A DNA stretch of 64,000 nucleotides from Lates calcarifer (GCF_001640805.2 NC_066838.1:7520601-7584600), one strand, 5' to 3'. Positions 1 to 12,208 are shown, numbered from the stretch's first letter. A program made the numbers and translations. The notes: generated by a model not told the origin, from the letters alone.

Positions 1-61
1 GAGATAATGTTAAACCACGTTGTGCTCTGGGTCAAAATGACCCGGTGGCTGACAATGTGCC

Positions 62-63
<2 letters not shown>

Positions 64-102
<39 letters not shown>
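64..102. repeat. GT microsatellite
   Basis: A pure GT/TG dinucleotide run of about 39 nt. It gives an artefactual poly-Thr-His reading frame on the minus strand. Confidence 0.97.
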
Positions 103-104
<2 letters not shown>

Positions 105-1261
105 TAGGATTTGTTGTTGTGCATGACATTCGTGATTCTGAAGCGGTTATCTTTTGTTTTTGAATAATAGTAAGAAGAAAAAAGTATACGTAATACGAAG
201 GGCAACGGGAGGGTTAACCTCAGCATTTCTCCACCTTGTGATCTGCTTTCTTTTTATTCTGCATCATACTCTTGGTAAACCACTGCAGTCTAGCTTGTCT
301 GTTACAATGTAGAGAAAACCATCACAAACTAAAGACAGATTCACCTTTAGATGTACAAGTTATTAAAGTCTGAAACAGCATCAGTAATTTGCTCATTTAG
401 GATGCATTTAACTGAGAGCAGCAATATAATGGACCTGAGGGATTATCATCAGATCATACCAACCTCATCAGAGGAAAATGAAAATCATTTGATGATGAAG
501 ATAAGATGAAAAATGACTGTAAATGACTCTCTGAAAGTAAATGACATTAGATGCACATGAGGGTTGTACCACAACTTTTCCATAAAGTTCTGTCAACATA
601 ATATTTCATCCTTACGTCCTCAAATTAATCTTGTGATGATATTTTCATCTTCAGTGAATGAGAACATTTTACAAAACATCAAAGCTCTGTCAGGTGTGGA
701 GCTTGCAGGTATTTATCTGGTCTGCACACGAAATCTGATCTGACAAATGCAAATACACAGAGCAGCAGCTACATACTGCAGCACGCTCAGTCAAATAATT
801 TAACACAGGGAAAATAACTGTGGGAAGTAATACATATTTGTCTAAATTAATATATAAAGAAATGCATAAATGGGATAATGTTCAGTGTATTACCTTCAGA
901 TTTGAAATCAAACCTGCTTTATTTTCCTAAAATATAGTGGATGCTGAGGGCAGGATGGATTCCTGTGTTACCAACAGGAAAACTCTGATGACTTTCACCA
1001 AAGGCGGAAGAACAAATACACAGTCAACTGTCTTTGTAACACAAAGAGAAAAGTGTTATCACTGGGCCATCTAGATACTGACTGAAATTTAACATGTTGT
1101 CACTGAGAACTTTTATCTTTGATCCTAAATCACAGAATAATTAGAAACATTAAAGAGATGGATCAGTGTATCTGCAGTGGTTGTAACATGTTCCTGTATG
1201 TGGAACAGTGGACAGATAATGAACATCAGTCATGTCTGGACTGAAGCTCCTGTACAGTAAA

Positions 1262-1560
1262 GCAGGGCCTCAGTCTGAGGTGACCGTCCACATGGCAGCC
1301 ATTAGATGTGCAAACATCATTGCCGCTGCCTCCCTGGCTGCCAGGCCGATGCATCCGTCTGGAGAAGGATGGCACTGCTGGCAGCCACTGACAGGGTAAG
1401 ACTCACTCTGGGCCTATCGGAGGGGGAGATTGATGCACATCTCAGTGGGGGGAGAGCTGACATTCATTTTAATTAGGCGGGCGAAGTATTGTCTCCGCGG
1501 TGTGTAGCCTCCCTCGCCTTCTCCTCAGCTTCTCCTCTTGTTGTGAGGAAGGGAACTGGG
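1262..1560. other. Non-repetitive GC-richer island, possible conserved element
   Basis: The stretch is more GC-rich than its surroundings, shows no repeat I recognise, and contains a homeodomain-type core TTTTAATTAGG at 1467-1477. It has no convincing exon structure: frames open for a short way are not bounded by matching splice sites. It could be an intronic regulatory element, but this is inference from composition only. Confidence 0.2.
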
Positions 1561-2948
1561 CCTCCAGAGAGGAGTGACCTCCACAACTCAGCTAAATATA
1601 TCACTCCCAAATCCTGATGACATTACTGTGCTTAAGATGTTTGATTAACATTTAATTAACATTTGTATGACATTTCAGATCAAAACCAAACAAAAATATA
1701 ACAGGGTTCTTTGAGAATGAGGTCCAGACCAGAGGGAGGACTCTGTCATGTGATGTACGCAGACTGAGGGAGGGGGTCGTAAGTTTTGGGGATGGTGTCA
1801 TTGTAAAGAGAGCATTTTAATGAGCATGTGATTGGGAAGAGCTTCACAGATGCTTTTCATTCAGCAAACATCATTAAATTTTGCAGGGGCCCTCAACAAC
1901 AGTGCACACAAACACACACACACAAACAGAAACAGCCACTTAGGGGAAGTCACAGGAAAAACACACAACAAGTCCATACGCCATGTACCTGTCGCTGAGC
2001 CAATTAAAATCGAAACAGACGTCTCTGTGACACAGAGGAGAAGCTGTACACCAACACCTTTAATAAACCAGCCGCTAGCCATGTCACTGGTTTCTGAGCC
2101 ACACACTGTTTATCTTCCATCCCCTGGCAGTGACATCTGACACAGAGCAACTTATAAACACGCCATTTACACACCAATGTTTGGTATATATGTCAACTCT
2201 TGGAACACTTGTCTAACACCAAACACAACACAAATCTCACGGTTAAGTTCCTGAACCAGTGTTACTAAGTCATCAGTCAGGAGTCAACTAGCCTGTGCAA
2301 TATATTTCTATTTTAACCTATGAAACAGTCACAGTCACAGAAAAGTGAAAACATATTGTTTAAAAATATGAAAAATAAAGAATAAATCAAACCTCTGTTT
2401 TGTTTGTGTGTTATGTTAGACTGAAAGTCTGATCTTATATTTTTCCTTATTAAGAAGTTAAGAAGTTAACTTATATAACTAGACCCAACTAGCTCTACAA
2501 TAAAATACAAGAATGTCTTTATCAGCTGCTGGGGATGCTGACCTTTGACCTGGGACATGTAGCTTTAGCCTCAGTTTTTTAGTACAGTGTCATCTCTATT
2601 GCAGAAGATCCTTTTACAGGGTTCTTGTTTTACGACAATTCAGCTGATTAAAATTGATTAATAAGTCAAACAACTCACATTAGATCACTAACTCATGTCA
2701 GCTTAATTAGTAAGCTGGCTACAGTTGTCATTTCAGCCAACAATCTCAACTGTCACAGACTAGCTACAACTACTATGTGCTGCCCCCTTCACCAGAAGAA
2801 AAGTCATTTGTGTACACATGTCAGTGAATGAACAAAAACAGAACCACATGTTTCAGTCATGAACAAAAAGGCCAATTGAAAAACCATTGTGAAGGGTTGG
2901 AATTATCACTATGACTGAAATTACTTCTTCTTCTTATGTCTGCTTCTG

Positions 2949-3146
2949 CTGGAGATTTCTGCCTCCTAAAAGGAAGTTTTTCCTTGCCACTGTCGCCTGG
3001 TGCTGCTCATAGTGGGAACTGCTGGGTCTCTCTCTGTAAATATTATACTTTAAAGAGTACAGTCTAGACCTGTTCTATATGAAAAGTGCCTTGAGGTAAC
3101 TTCTGTTATGATTCAGTGCTATATAAATAAAACTGAATTTAATTGG
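2949..3146 (+). mobile_element. LINE-type 3' tail fragment
   Basis: The order of motifs matches a very common teleost retroposon 3' end. There is a GGAAGTTTTTCCTTGCCACTG block, then TGCTCATAG, then GTGCCTTGAGG, then a terminal CTATATAAATAAAACTGAATT followed by a short TTAATTGG-like tail. Only the 3' part is present, as expected of a 5'-truncated insertion. It is diverged and non-coding. Assignment to a specific clade (L2, Rex or RTE) would need a repeat library. Confidence 0.75.
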
Positions 3147-4199
3147 ATTCTTTAAGAATTGACTGTGCTTTTTTCACCAAAGTCTGTTTAAATAAGGTCT
3201 TCCCATATTGATATAAAGGCCAACTATTTGGAAAAGTAAGGAACATTCATATTTAAGAACAAAGTCTAGCCTATTAGATACCTATTGTATTTTTAGCATT
3301 TTCATTATAGATCTGAAAACAGTGTGGTCTAAAGCAATAGCCCAGTGATTTCCTTGATTTGCTTGATTTGCTTTCATCAGCAGTCTCTGTTGGCAGAAAT
3401 GTTTTTCCAGCACTGATGCAGTACACTGCCACATGTCTGACCCTGATCTGAAATCAGTGGCAGGATGTTCTCCAGAGCTGGAAACTCTTTCTCCAGTAAG
3501 ACTCCATGAGTTCTGTCTCAGTTGTTTGGGATTATTCTCTGTCAGCCCTCTGACAGCCGACAGATGTTTCTGGTTTGTAGTTTTAAACCAAACCACAGAC
3601 AGAAAATAAAGCAACATTCATGAATGCTACAGAGTGAGTTCTGTAGGTGCCAGCCACCATCTCTGACTTTGTTTCTTACAGATGACCCTGTTTTCTTTGA
3701 GCTGCAGTGTTGCTTTATGCAGCGTATGAGAGGTAGGCTTGCTGCCAGATTTGGTCCTGAGTCTGCATGTATCCAGATGAGAGCTTAGTAAAGGGCAGAG
3801 CAGTAAGTACGTTTAAAGGTCAGGCATTAATGGTTACACTTCCTCAGACGCTCAGTAATCGACTGTGCCACTCACCAAGCCCAGTCAGGGTCAAAGGTGA
3901 CACAACATGAAAATATGATGAAGGCTGACACATTCATTACTGGTTGTGCTCTGGCCCAGTTTCTCAGATGGAGAACCCATTTCAGTACATGACTCGTATC
4001 GAAACTGTCAACATCTTTTTTCAGCAACACGAGTTTGTTGTGGTGTAACAGCTCGGGAGAGTCGCCAATTACTGTTCTAAGGATGTGATTCACACCTGAC
4101 GGTCTCTCAGAAGCATCACGGTGGTTAGTAACCAAGTATCTCCTCCCCACATGTCCCTCTCTTCCCCTCTGTCTATCCATCTATCTGCTCTGCTTCCAT

Positions 4200-4600
4200 C
4201 CTTCTAAGGCAGTGACCTACGAGAAGCTGCTCGTTCCTCGTGTCAGAGTTTTGGATGACTGCAGCTGTCACGCCTCCCAACAAATTGTTTCCTGGCAAAA
4301 GGACAACGCCGTGTGGGCCTGTGGCGCCTCCTGCCTTGATTTCCCTTGGACCAGCCCCTCCATTAGGGATGAGCTAGTGCTTGTCAGCGGAAGACAGCAG
4401 ACAACAATGAGCCCCATCGTCTCGCATTAAGCTCTATGCGACTGCGTTACATGGCTCAATTGATGAGAAATGCCGAGCTAACGGTGGCTGAGGAGAGGTA
4501 GGGATGGGCAGAGATGTCTACGATGAAGTTACAGCATGGCTAAATTGATGCTGACAGATCACAATTAGGAGAGTGTTCGTTGCCTCACGTCAGCTGTCAG
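4200..4600. other. Non-repetitive island, possible conserved element
   Basis: A GC-rich, CpG-containing stretch in an AT-rich intron with no visible repeat. A plus-strand frame of 72 codons (4212-4430) is open, but the encoded residues resemble no family I know and I see no good acceptor/donor pair. The segment CATTAAGCTCTATGCG and an ACAATG (Sox-like) core lie near 4405-4440. I flag it only as a candidate regulatory element. Confidence 0.18.
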
Positions 4601-7109
4601 TGACCCAAGTTTTCTCCAGAGAGTAGATCATGGACTGTGGAAGGTGTCCTCAGTGGAGAACTGAACGCATCATGTGTCGTGATGGACACTTCTAGAGTCG
4701 ATGAGTGTGTCAAGTAGCTGAGAGAGAAGTGATTAAAAAGGTCTAAATATTCTTAAGTATCTGTATCAGTGCTCTTGTGGCCTGTGTCAGAAGACTCATG
4801 TCTGAACTGCTGGTGAAGAGGCAAATTACAGGATCAGTTTCTTTTCAAAATACATACAAAAGAAAAACAGAGCAGAAAAGCATGCTTCCTCTCTTATCTT
4901 CCTTAATATCTAACCAAATTGACACTGACATGATAACAGGTTGTATATGAAGGGAATGCTGATGAATCACTGTCACTGAATGGAGAATGGCCTTGATTTT
5001 TCATTTCATTCAGGTTCAAAGCTCAATTCTTTTTGTCAGATGTATAAAGTCGGGTTGCATCTGTTTTATAGATCTCAGTTAATGTAGATCTCAGCCTTAC
5101 TAGGTTGTAAACATGACTTCATGACTTCTTTCAGTAATAAATCGCACAGTTTCACATATTGTGTCGCTGTGACGAGGTCCTCCAACAGCAGCCATTATGT
5201 ATGACTGTGGTGTTCACTTTACCATTAAATGATCACATGTAAACCACCATTAGCAGTTCATCATGAAATGTCAGAGAGGTAATGAAAGACTTGTATGGAG
5301 ACAGAATTGACAAAGAGCAAAGAGGTGAATGAAACTACTACAGTGTTTGGTAAATCTGTATAAATCACACTGTAATATTATCTTATTATATCAAATTAAT
5401 ACCATGTTTCATAGCACAAATCAATACAGCACATAAATGAGCAATTATAGTAATAATATGGTGGGAGATGTGGAGAGTTAAGGCTACCATCATCTTAATA
5501 TTTTGGGGCGTTATAATTACTGAGCAAAGCAGTGAGCAGAGCAACTAATTACAACTCTCAAACACACTTTCACCCTGCCTTTCTTTTCCTTCACAGCGTC
5601 TTCAGGTTTCTTCTTCAGCAGGCAGCAGAGTGAGGTGGAAATGTGTCTGGAGTGGACACAGAGGGAGAGAAGTCCCCTGTGAGCAGCCCATCAAGGCATG
5701 AGCACACAGAGAGATGCTGGGTAATACAATGGAGCCCTTGATGAGGAGTGAAAAGAGACTGAGAGAATAAAAGAGAATGAAACTGAGAAATAGCAATAGG
5801 AGGCAAAAATAAGAGGGAAAGACAGGAAGTGGACATGGTGTATTTGACCGCAAGAAAAGTTAATTATTTGAAGTTGGTCGAACTCAGACCCCCTCTGAGA
5901 ACAGTCTATCAGAAACACTCCAAGTCCTTTTCGTCTCCCTGGCCTCCTTTATTTAAACTGTTATCTCCATCCCTCTGACTGCTGCTAAGGAGCATGAAAG
6001 AAGTCTGCTCAAAGGCTCTCACAGAGAGACAGAGAGAGAGCAACCCAATCATAACTAAAATCAAAAATACCAAAGAGGACAAATGACGACACTGCATGAT
6101 TTTCTTTCTCCATATCCAAAGGCAATGAGGGCCGTGCAATTTTGTAAAAGGAGGCCGTCCTCATTCTTTGCCTGACAATGAGAAGCAGACTGGCTTTTCA
6201 ACACAGCCAGGATGAGACATGTAGGAAGTCTCAGAGCGCACAGTGATTGCCTCTGTATTGCAGTGGTAATGTTTGGAGAGAGAAGGGATTTCAACAAAAT
6301 TGTTTTACTCTTTTCACCCACCTTAGCCCCCTCAGAATACATCAAAAGACATAACTCTATTTAATCAGAGGAGAGAACAACAGGAGGACAGACTGCACCC
6401 ATCCAAACACAGCCTCAAGTCACACTACACAGCTCCATCTAGTGGCTGTGTCTGCAGTCCGAGGCAAGAGCACCATGGGAAATGATAGAAAACTGGTTTA
6501 CTACTCCATTATACAGGACTGTCACTGAGAGTATCAAGGTGTCCACACACACAATAACACACACAGAGCTGCAGGCTTTTGTTAGTGTCACTACCTCCAG
6601 ACTGCAACACAAAGATGTGTATTATTATTAGCACTGAATCACACGGTTCATTCTGATTTAATACATTCTTATGTCATTTTATTCTCATTGTCATCCTATT
6701 TAATCAATCATTCAGGTGAATTTTCCTGTATGTATGTTACATTTTATCATACTACCTTTTATTGATGAGCTTCACTCTGAACCGAAAGTCCAATGCTCTT
6801 CAAAACTCTTCTAGATTGACTTTTTCCAGTTATTCTGTCTCAACTGACACTATTTCAGGTGCATATTAATATTTTATTTCATTATGCTTTATTCTATATA
6901 TTAAAAACAACTTCTGTTATTTGCCTTTTAATTATTTCATTTTCGCATGGACAGTTTTCTACTTAAAATATTGCATATCTCAGTGTATTATATACTGTTC
7001 AGCAGTATCAGATATATTCTCTGTTACTTTGCTCAGGACAAAATGTTACACTGTCACAGTTCATTCATTCAGTCATTCATTCATTTATTATCTGCCTGCC
7101 TTTGCCACA

Positions 7110-7476
7110 TAACTTACTCTCCTGTCAGTTCAGAATCTGCCACACCCGCCTGCCCTGTAGTAACCCCGGCCTTTCAGCTGCCCGACTCTCCTTTACTCAC
7201 CTACTCACGTACTGTTTTCTAATCAGCTCTTACATCCCATTTCTATTCATTCTCTGCAGGATTGTCTCTTATGTTTTCCATGCTGTAGGTTTACAGCTGT
7301 CTTATTTGTTCTACCTGTTTTTGAATTTTGCCTTTCCTGTTGCTGACCCCTGACTTCTCCCACCGCCCCCCTGCCTCTGCTTGCCAAACCTTAATAAACA
7401 TGACCTGTTTTGAGTTTTTACCAGTGTCTCTGAGTCGTGTTATTGAGTCCTCTTAAACCTGAGCTGTGACACATTG
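7110..7476 (+). mobile_element. Retroelement-like 3' end
   Basis: A pyrimidine-rich block (about 7110-7380) leads to a poly(A) signal AATAAA at about 7393. This is followed by CTGAGTCGTG, GAGTCCTC and AACCTGAGCTGTGACA. That order resembles a common teleost retrotransposon 3' terminal region, with the signal just before a GAGTCGTG...GTCCTC...ACCTGACA end. The reading frames here are short and unlike a protein. Family assignment is uncertain (LINE or LTR). Confidence 0.4.
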
Positions 7477-9264
7477 CATTAATCCACATTTATGTACAGA
7501 GGCCCAGGACACTGTGCTATATACAGCTCTCTAATCTAAATGTATTGTCTTTTTTTCATGTTCTGTTTACTCTCCTCTACTTCCTGTATCTGTATAATTT
7601 TGATTTATGGTACAGTTCTGTTTATTTTTTCCTTTACTCTGCTGCAGCCTTCTGTATTGTTATCTGGTCTATTTCTTCTGCTGCTCTAACACAATTTGTC
7701 CCCCCTGGAGTCAAAGTGTTCTCTTATCTTAAAAACCATAATTCCACAGAGGAAAATCCAGCCCTACTAAACAAGGTGTGAGTACACACACACTGCTGTC
7801 AATAGCCATATTTTCAGTATTGATATATTTTACTTTTGAATGAATGGTATTAGAAAACTTTTCCAAGAATGTTATGAGTGGTGATAAAAAAAATAATTTA
7901 AAGCAACTCCATTGATTTTCTTTCTCTTTTTTGGAGGTTTAAATACCAGTGGAGATCCACAAGGGCCTGAAACATCTTAGAGGAGGTTGTGGCAGCAATC
8001 AGACATGAACTTTCACATTCAAGTCAAGTGGTGTGAAGTGCTGTTGACAGTGTACAGCTGCCTGCCCTGAAGGCACCACCTTAGCTTCACACAGCTATAA
8101 CACCTCAAAGCACAGCTCTGACAGCTGTGACATGGTACAGGGACATGTACACTGTCCCACCATACTCCTCTGAGTAGCCCAGGATCCAGAGACCGAAGTT
8201 TCAGCAGTCATCTGATAAACCTGGAGCCTTTTGTAAGACGCAGCGTGTGGCCGCTGCCATCTTCAGGAGACGGCTCGTATCAAACCCTTATCAGTCGTCA
8301 CCAGAGACAAATCAGGCTCTGGATTAACACTCACAAATAACATATGCACACATCGGCACACAAACACACACACTCCCCACTCCCACACGTAGACTGAAAT
8401 TACTCTCCACTTGCTAAATATCTCTCACCTCATCAAACATTCATGCCAGAGAAGGTGAAGGTGGTGAAGTAGAGTGTGGTAGGAGATCTTTTTTTGTCAC
8501 CCACACAACAGTTTTTGCCTTTCTATTCCTGGATGATGACAGACATCAGTTTGATGCTTCTATCAGGTTTAGAAAATGTCTAAATGATTTTTTTCTGTAA
8601 AGGCAGGAATCCACTGGGAGCATGAATGTTCTAAGTAACATTCACAGTAATCTGCGTAATAGATTGTTGTGCGCAAAGTTAATATTTTGGACCAGGGCTG
8701 GTGGATTACCAGGAAATATCATATCCACAATGGAAAGTATTCATCCTCTGTTGAGAATTAATGTACACAAATTTAATTTTGTCCTGATGGTGGCACAAGA
8801 AGAATGATCTGGGAGTCTTCAGCTTCATCCTCTGGGGAACATGCAGCAGCAAATATAATAGACATCTGGACATATGTTGTTGAGTTATGGTCTAAACCAA
8901 GGAGCTGAAAGGCTGAACTAACCACTAGACCAATGACTAGTGCTCCAAAAAGAACAAGTGGTGTATAGTCTGACGGTGGGATAGATGGGATAATGGTGGT
9001 ATTTGGTTGTGTATAGATGTGATGATGTGATGATATGCTGAGCTCTAAGTGGAGAAGAAGTTTGTTTCCAGAGGACAGACCGTCAACTGAAACCTGAATC
9101 AGGTTCTGAACAATGGCCGAGACACATCTGCTCAGCTTCATGCTGATAGGCTGATAACAACATGACATGCTGTACCTGTGTGCTGTCTGTAAACATGATA
9201 TTTTGTTATTAATTATTGTTTATTGTGCCAGATACTTCTCCACCTTCCCCACTAGCATCTGTGT

Positions 9265-9472
9265 CACAGGAGACAGAGTGGGTCACACACTAATCAGAAG
9301 GCCTGTGGTTCGATCCCCGGCTCCTCCAGTCTGTGTTCCAAAGTATCATTGTGCAAGATACTGAACCCCAGACTGCCCCAAACTGCCCCTTATGGCAAAC
9401 CATCAGTGTGTGAATGGGTCAATGTGAGCACTTTGAGTGGTCAACATGATTACAAAAGTAGTCCATTTACTC
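9265..9472 (+). mobile_element. SINE-like retroposon with tRNA-type B box
   Basis: It contains AGAGTGGGTCACACACTAATC, then a consensus RNA polymerase III B box GGTTCGATCCCCGGCTCC at 9307. Next come AAGATACTGAACCCC, GTGTGTGAATGGGTCAATGTG, CACTTTGAGTGGTCA and AAAAGTAGTCCATTTAC. This order matches an abundant teleost short repeat. The copy is internally shortened in the middle. It is not a functional tRNA: no cloverleaf can be closed around the B box. Confidence 0.8.
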
Positions 9473-9656
9473 TGACAGCCAGCCTCTTCTCTCTGTTTTC
9501 CTTCAGAAACAGCCACTTTGAAAACATTAAGTCCAACTGTACATTAGTGATGTGGTAGACAATCGTACAGCCTATCAGCCTTTAGAGGATATTATTAGTA
9601 CTAAACACACAACACTGTATATTCTCATTGTTCATTTCCAAATTAACAAGTAAAAT

Positions 9657-9689
9657 AAATGTTCTCATACAGTCAGTATGAGAACATTT
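9657..9689. repeat. Perfect 14-bp inverted repeat with 5-nt loop
   Basis: AAATGTTCTCATAC at 9657-9670 is repeated as its exact reverse complement at 9676-9689 across the loop AGTCA. The pairing does not extend outward. It could be the fused ends of a tiny element or a chance foldback. Confidence 0.9.
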
Positions 9690-9778
9690 GCAGTCATGTG
9701 ATTCGCTGGGGATAAATGTTAGGACAGTGCCAACAGGAGGCTGACATGATGAGTGTGTCAGTAGCCATTGCCTAGATT

Positions 9779-9955
9779 TGGGACAGACAATCATGTTTTC
9801 CTCAGGATTTATTGTAATCACTTTGGTGATCTCCTGACTCCTCATATAGTGCCATCACCAGGTCAAAATTTCAATTTGTCCAATTCTCAAATTTAAAACC
9901 ATTCCCATCATCCTCAGCTGTGTACTCTGTGGCTGTAGACTCTTTGTCTTGATTA
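9779..9955 (+). repeat. Dispersed teleost repeat, copy 1
   Basis: Diagnostic segments, in order: GACAGACAATCATG, CTCAGGATTTATTGTAATCA, CTTTGGTGATCTCCTGAC, AGTGCCATCACCAGGTC, TTTCAATTTGTCCAAT and a distal CTGTAGACTCTTTGTCTTG. The same ordered words occur at 11261, 31498 and 57088. This is a high-copy teleost family, probably non-coding and of DNA-transposon type, and this copy is internally deleted. Confidence 0.75.
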
Positions 9956-10394
9956 TTTTCTATTCTCAAAGTCACAAACTGTCATAACTGAAGCACAGAA
10001 ATTTTAAGTGCTTGAGCAGTTTGAATAATTGTCTACATGTATGTGCTTCCCCATGAGCAGACTTTAACTTCCAGAGACCAGTTGTAAAAATCATTTTGTT
10101 TGTAGTGATTATTCAGATCGTGATGTCCCAGGAAAAAGGCTGCGGTGTGGTAACATCAGGACGTTTTTCACTCATAAATGATTAAATAGTAAAGTTACAC
10201 AGACAAACAACAAAGATGATGAAGCTGCTACTCATCACTAGAACTGTGATATGTTTCAGGCCCATCAGTACAAACTCTATTGTTTTCGACCTAAACAATA
10301 TCCATTATGTGTCAACAGGTCTATGGAATAATCTCCCATCTGTGGTAAAAGGAACAGGCTGCCCGTCACGTGGCTACAGAGGGAAGAATGGGTG

Positions 10395-10690
10395 AATTAA
10401 TATAGAAATGTAAATGTACTGCGGCACAATGACCGAGGGGCTGGTTATTTTTCTGCTGCTTTTAATTGGTGATCTCGTGACCCCTGCTCATATAAAGGAC
10501 AACATGCAGTAACACAACGAGAGCCCAGCCTTGGCATGCATTAAGTGCTGAAGGCTCACCCACGCACATAATTACCTCAGTCTTTCTGTGATAGTCTGTG
10601 CCATGAGCGCTTGTTAAATGGTGCGGCTTGAATTTGGAAATGACTTCCCTGGGGATGTGTCGACTGCACCGGCCCACAACAGGTGCCAGC
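10395..10690. other. Non-repetitive island, possible conserved element
   Basis: It has balanced base composition and several CpGs. I recognise no repeat, and no exon is supported although a 71-codon minus frame is open (10677-10462). The stretch includes TTTTAATTGGTGATC and GGCATGCATTAAGTGCTG. I list it as a regulatory-element candidate on composition only. Confidence 0.2.
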
Positions 10691-11260
10691 TACTGGTCTA
10701 TGTCATTTATATGGACAGAGGTAAGACACGACAGGACTTCAAATCAGCAAAAGCTGAAGGCTGAAGATGTTCTGTGTTTAAAGATGATATGTTTATGTTG
10801 ACCATTTAAACCACCGTTTACACCGTCACACAAAACACAGAACCTTTTAAAAATGTCTCAGAGAATTTAAGTTCTGGGCTTCAGAGAAAACATACTGTTG
10901 ATATCTATTTTCATTTAGAAATGAATTTTTGATTTACACCTAATATCTGGCTTTTGCATTGTCAATTCAGCATAATGGGTTGGTCAACTTTAAATGAAAG
11001 GCAGCCTAAAACACTGATTACATACTGTTCACCATCATTCATTACAGGCTGCTGCAGAGTGAAAGGAGATTACAGGACTGAAAGATGGCATGTATGAAAC
11101 AAAGAGACCTAAAGAAATCCTCTGATAAAGTCTGGCCACTGAAGTACCATCTGAGTAGAACTGAGACATTTCTTCTTGTCAGCCTCTTGTTTACTGATTC
11201 TTTTATCAAATATTTCCTAATTTATATTGTGTTACACTGGCAGCTGACAGAGCTCCACCT

Positions 11261-11344
11261 GGGACAGACATTCATGTTTTCCTCAGGATTTATTGTAATC
11301 ACTTTAGTGATCCCCTGACTCCTCATCTAGTGCCATCAGCAGGT
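11261..11344 (+). repeat. Dispersed teleost repeat, copy 2
   Basis: About 84 nt aligns with copy 1 at 9779 with roughly five substitutions by eye: GACAGACATTCATG, CTCAGGATTTATTGTAATCA, CTTTAGTGATCCCCTGAC, AGTGCCATCAGCAGGT. The copy stops abruptly at CAGGT, where a LINE-type tail begins. Confidence 0.75.
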
Positions 11345-11536
11345 ACTCCAGCTTCCTCCCACAGTCCAAAGACATGCAGGTTTATTAGTGACTCTAAATT
11401 GCCCATAGGTGTGAATGTGAATGGTTGTTTTACTGTATGTGTTGGCCCTGTGATGGACTGACGTACCCCTCCTCTTGCCCAATGTCAGCTGGGATAGGCT
11501 CCTTAATGGATAAGCAGTATAGATAATGGATGGAGA
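11340..11536 (+). mobile_element. LINE-type 3' tail with ATGGATGG end
   Basis: Motifs in order are CAGGTACTCCAGCTTCCTCC, CACAGTCCAAAGACATGCAG, TGACTCTAAATTGCCCATAG, GGTGTGAATGTGAATGGTTG, GCCCTGTGATGGACTG, CCCAATGTCAGCTGGGATAG, GGCTCC, GGATAAGCAGTATAGA and AATGGATGG. This is the 3' region of a very abundant teleost LINE/SINE pair. It appears 5'-truncated and is fused to the dispersed repeat on its left. Confidence 0.85.
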
Positions 11537-12075
11537 GTCAGGAATGACCAACAGGCCTCGTCCTTCACCGTGACCAATAAGATGCTACTGTGCCCTCTGG
11601 TGTAAAGGTGGTGTTGGGGTTATACTGCCTCCTATTGGTTTACCATGCTCTTAACAGCATGTTTACAGTTTCTTGAACGTCCTCCCAGATAACATGCAAG
11701 GACATGAATGATGATTCGTCAGGGTAAAATTTGTAGCATTGTCAGTCTCCCGATAAAGTCACAGTAAGAATTTCTCACACTGTTACTGCATAATCTGACA
11801 TGGTGACCATAGCGAAAGACAAAAAAATATGTGGTCTGAACCTGGTGAAAGTGGATTTTCTCAAAAGAAATGAAACTAGTCATTCAAACCACTGATTTTT
11901 GTGACATTTCAAGAGAGAGACTGGACATTGTCTCAATGGAAGACAAGAGTCTTTCTACATCTATTATTGTACAGATCTGTTCTGGTTAGTCCTCATCTCA
12001 CTAAGAGGTTGACTTCTGGCTTAGATCAGGGTTTAGGATTAATATAAAGTAAGGTTAAACTGTGTATAGTCTTAC

Positions 12076-12208
12076 CATTGTCTCTCGGCCAATTGGAGCA
12101 GAGAAGACGTACTCCAGCTGGAAGACAACTGCCAAAGCCTGATGATTGGTCAGCTTGAGCTCCAGGCTGCTGCGAAGGCAGAGTATCTGAGGGAGGGATG
12201 GTGCAGAG
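12076..12208 (-). CDS. NPHP4: NPHP4 internal exon (sixth and last visible, 133 nt)
   Basis: It encodes the end of a serine codon and then a segment containing ILCLRSSLELKLTNHQALAV and AVVFQLEYVFSAP. The latter matches the human stretch AVIFQLEYVFSSP almost residue for residue. The exon ends in phase 0 after ...GRETM, at donor GTAAGA. The acceptor is ambiguous. CTCCTCAG at 12209-12210 gives entry phase 2 and joins the preceding exon in frame. CCCTCAG, 22 nt further in, is nearer the edge of homology but would break the frame. I therefore take 12208 as the first base; confidence in the exon core is higher than in that edge. Confidence 0.9.

Larger units (their letters stand above)
1..12075 (-). 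other. NPHP4: NPHP4 intron (at least 12.1 kb), 3' side outside the window
   Basis: This stretch follows the donor GTAAGA at 12075-12070. I see no further NPHP4 exon in it. It holds a GT microsatellite at the left edge, LINE-like 3' tails near 2.95 and 11.34 kb, a retroelement-like 3' end near 7.1-7.5 kb, a SINE near 9.3 kb, two copies of a dispersed repeat (9.8 and 11.3 kb) and a short perfect hairpin. Non-repetitive, more GC-rich islands near 1.3, 4.2 and 10.4 kb are listed separately. The rest (about 3.2-4.1, 4.7-7.0 and 7.5-9.2 kb) is AT-rich with only short open frames in which I recognise nothing. Confidence 0.75.

Noticed and set aside
3282..3617. 111-codon minus open frame
   Set aside because: No similarity to the NPHP4 regions expected here and no splice sites with consistent phase.
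9300..9320. Possible tRNA gene (B box GGTTCGATCC)
   Set aside because: No acceptor stem or cloverleaf can be formed and the downstream sequence matches a known SINE-like repeat.
1..12075. Search for the NPHP4 exon after GRETM
   Set aside because: No minus-strand match to the HMVRWAVWNP type motif was found, so no further exon is claimed.
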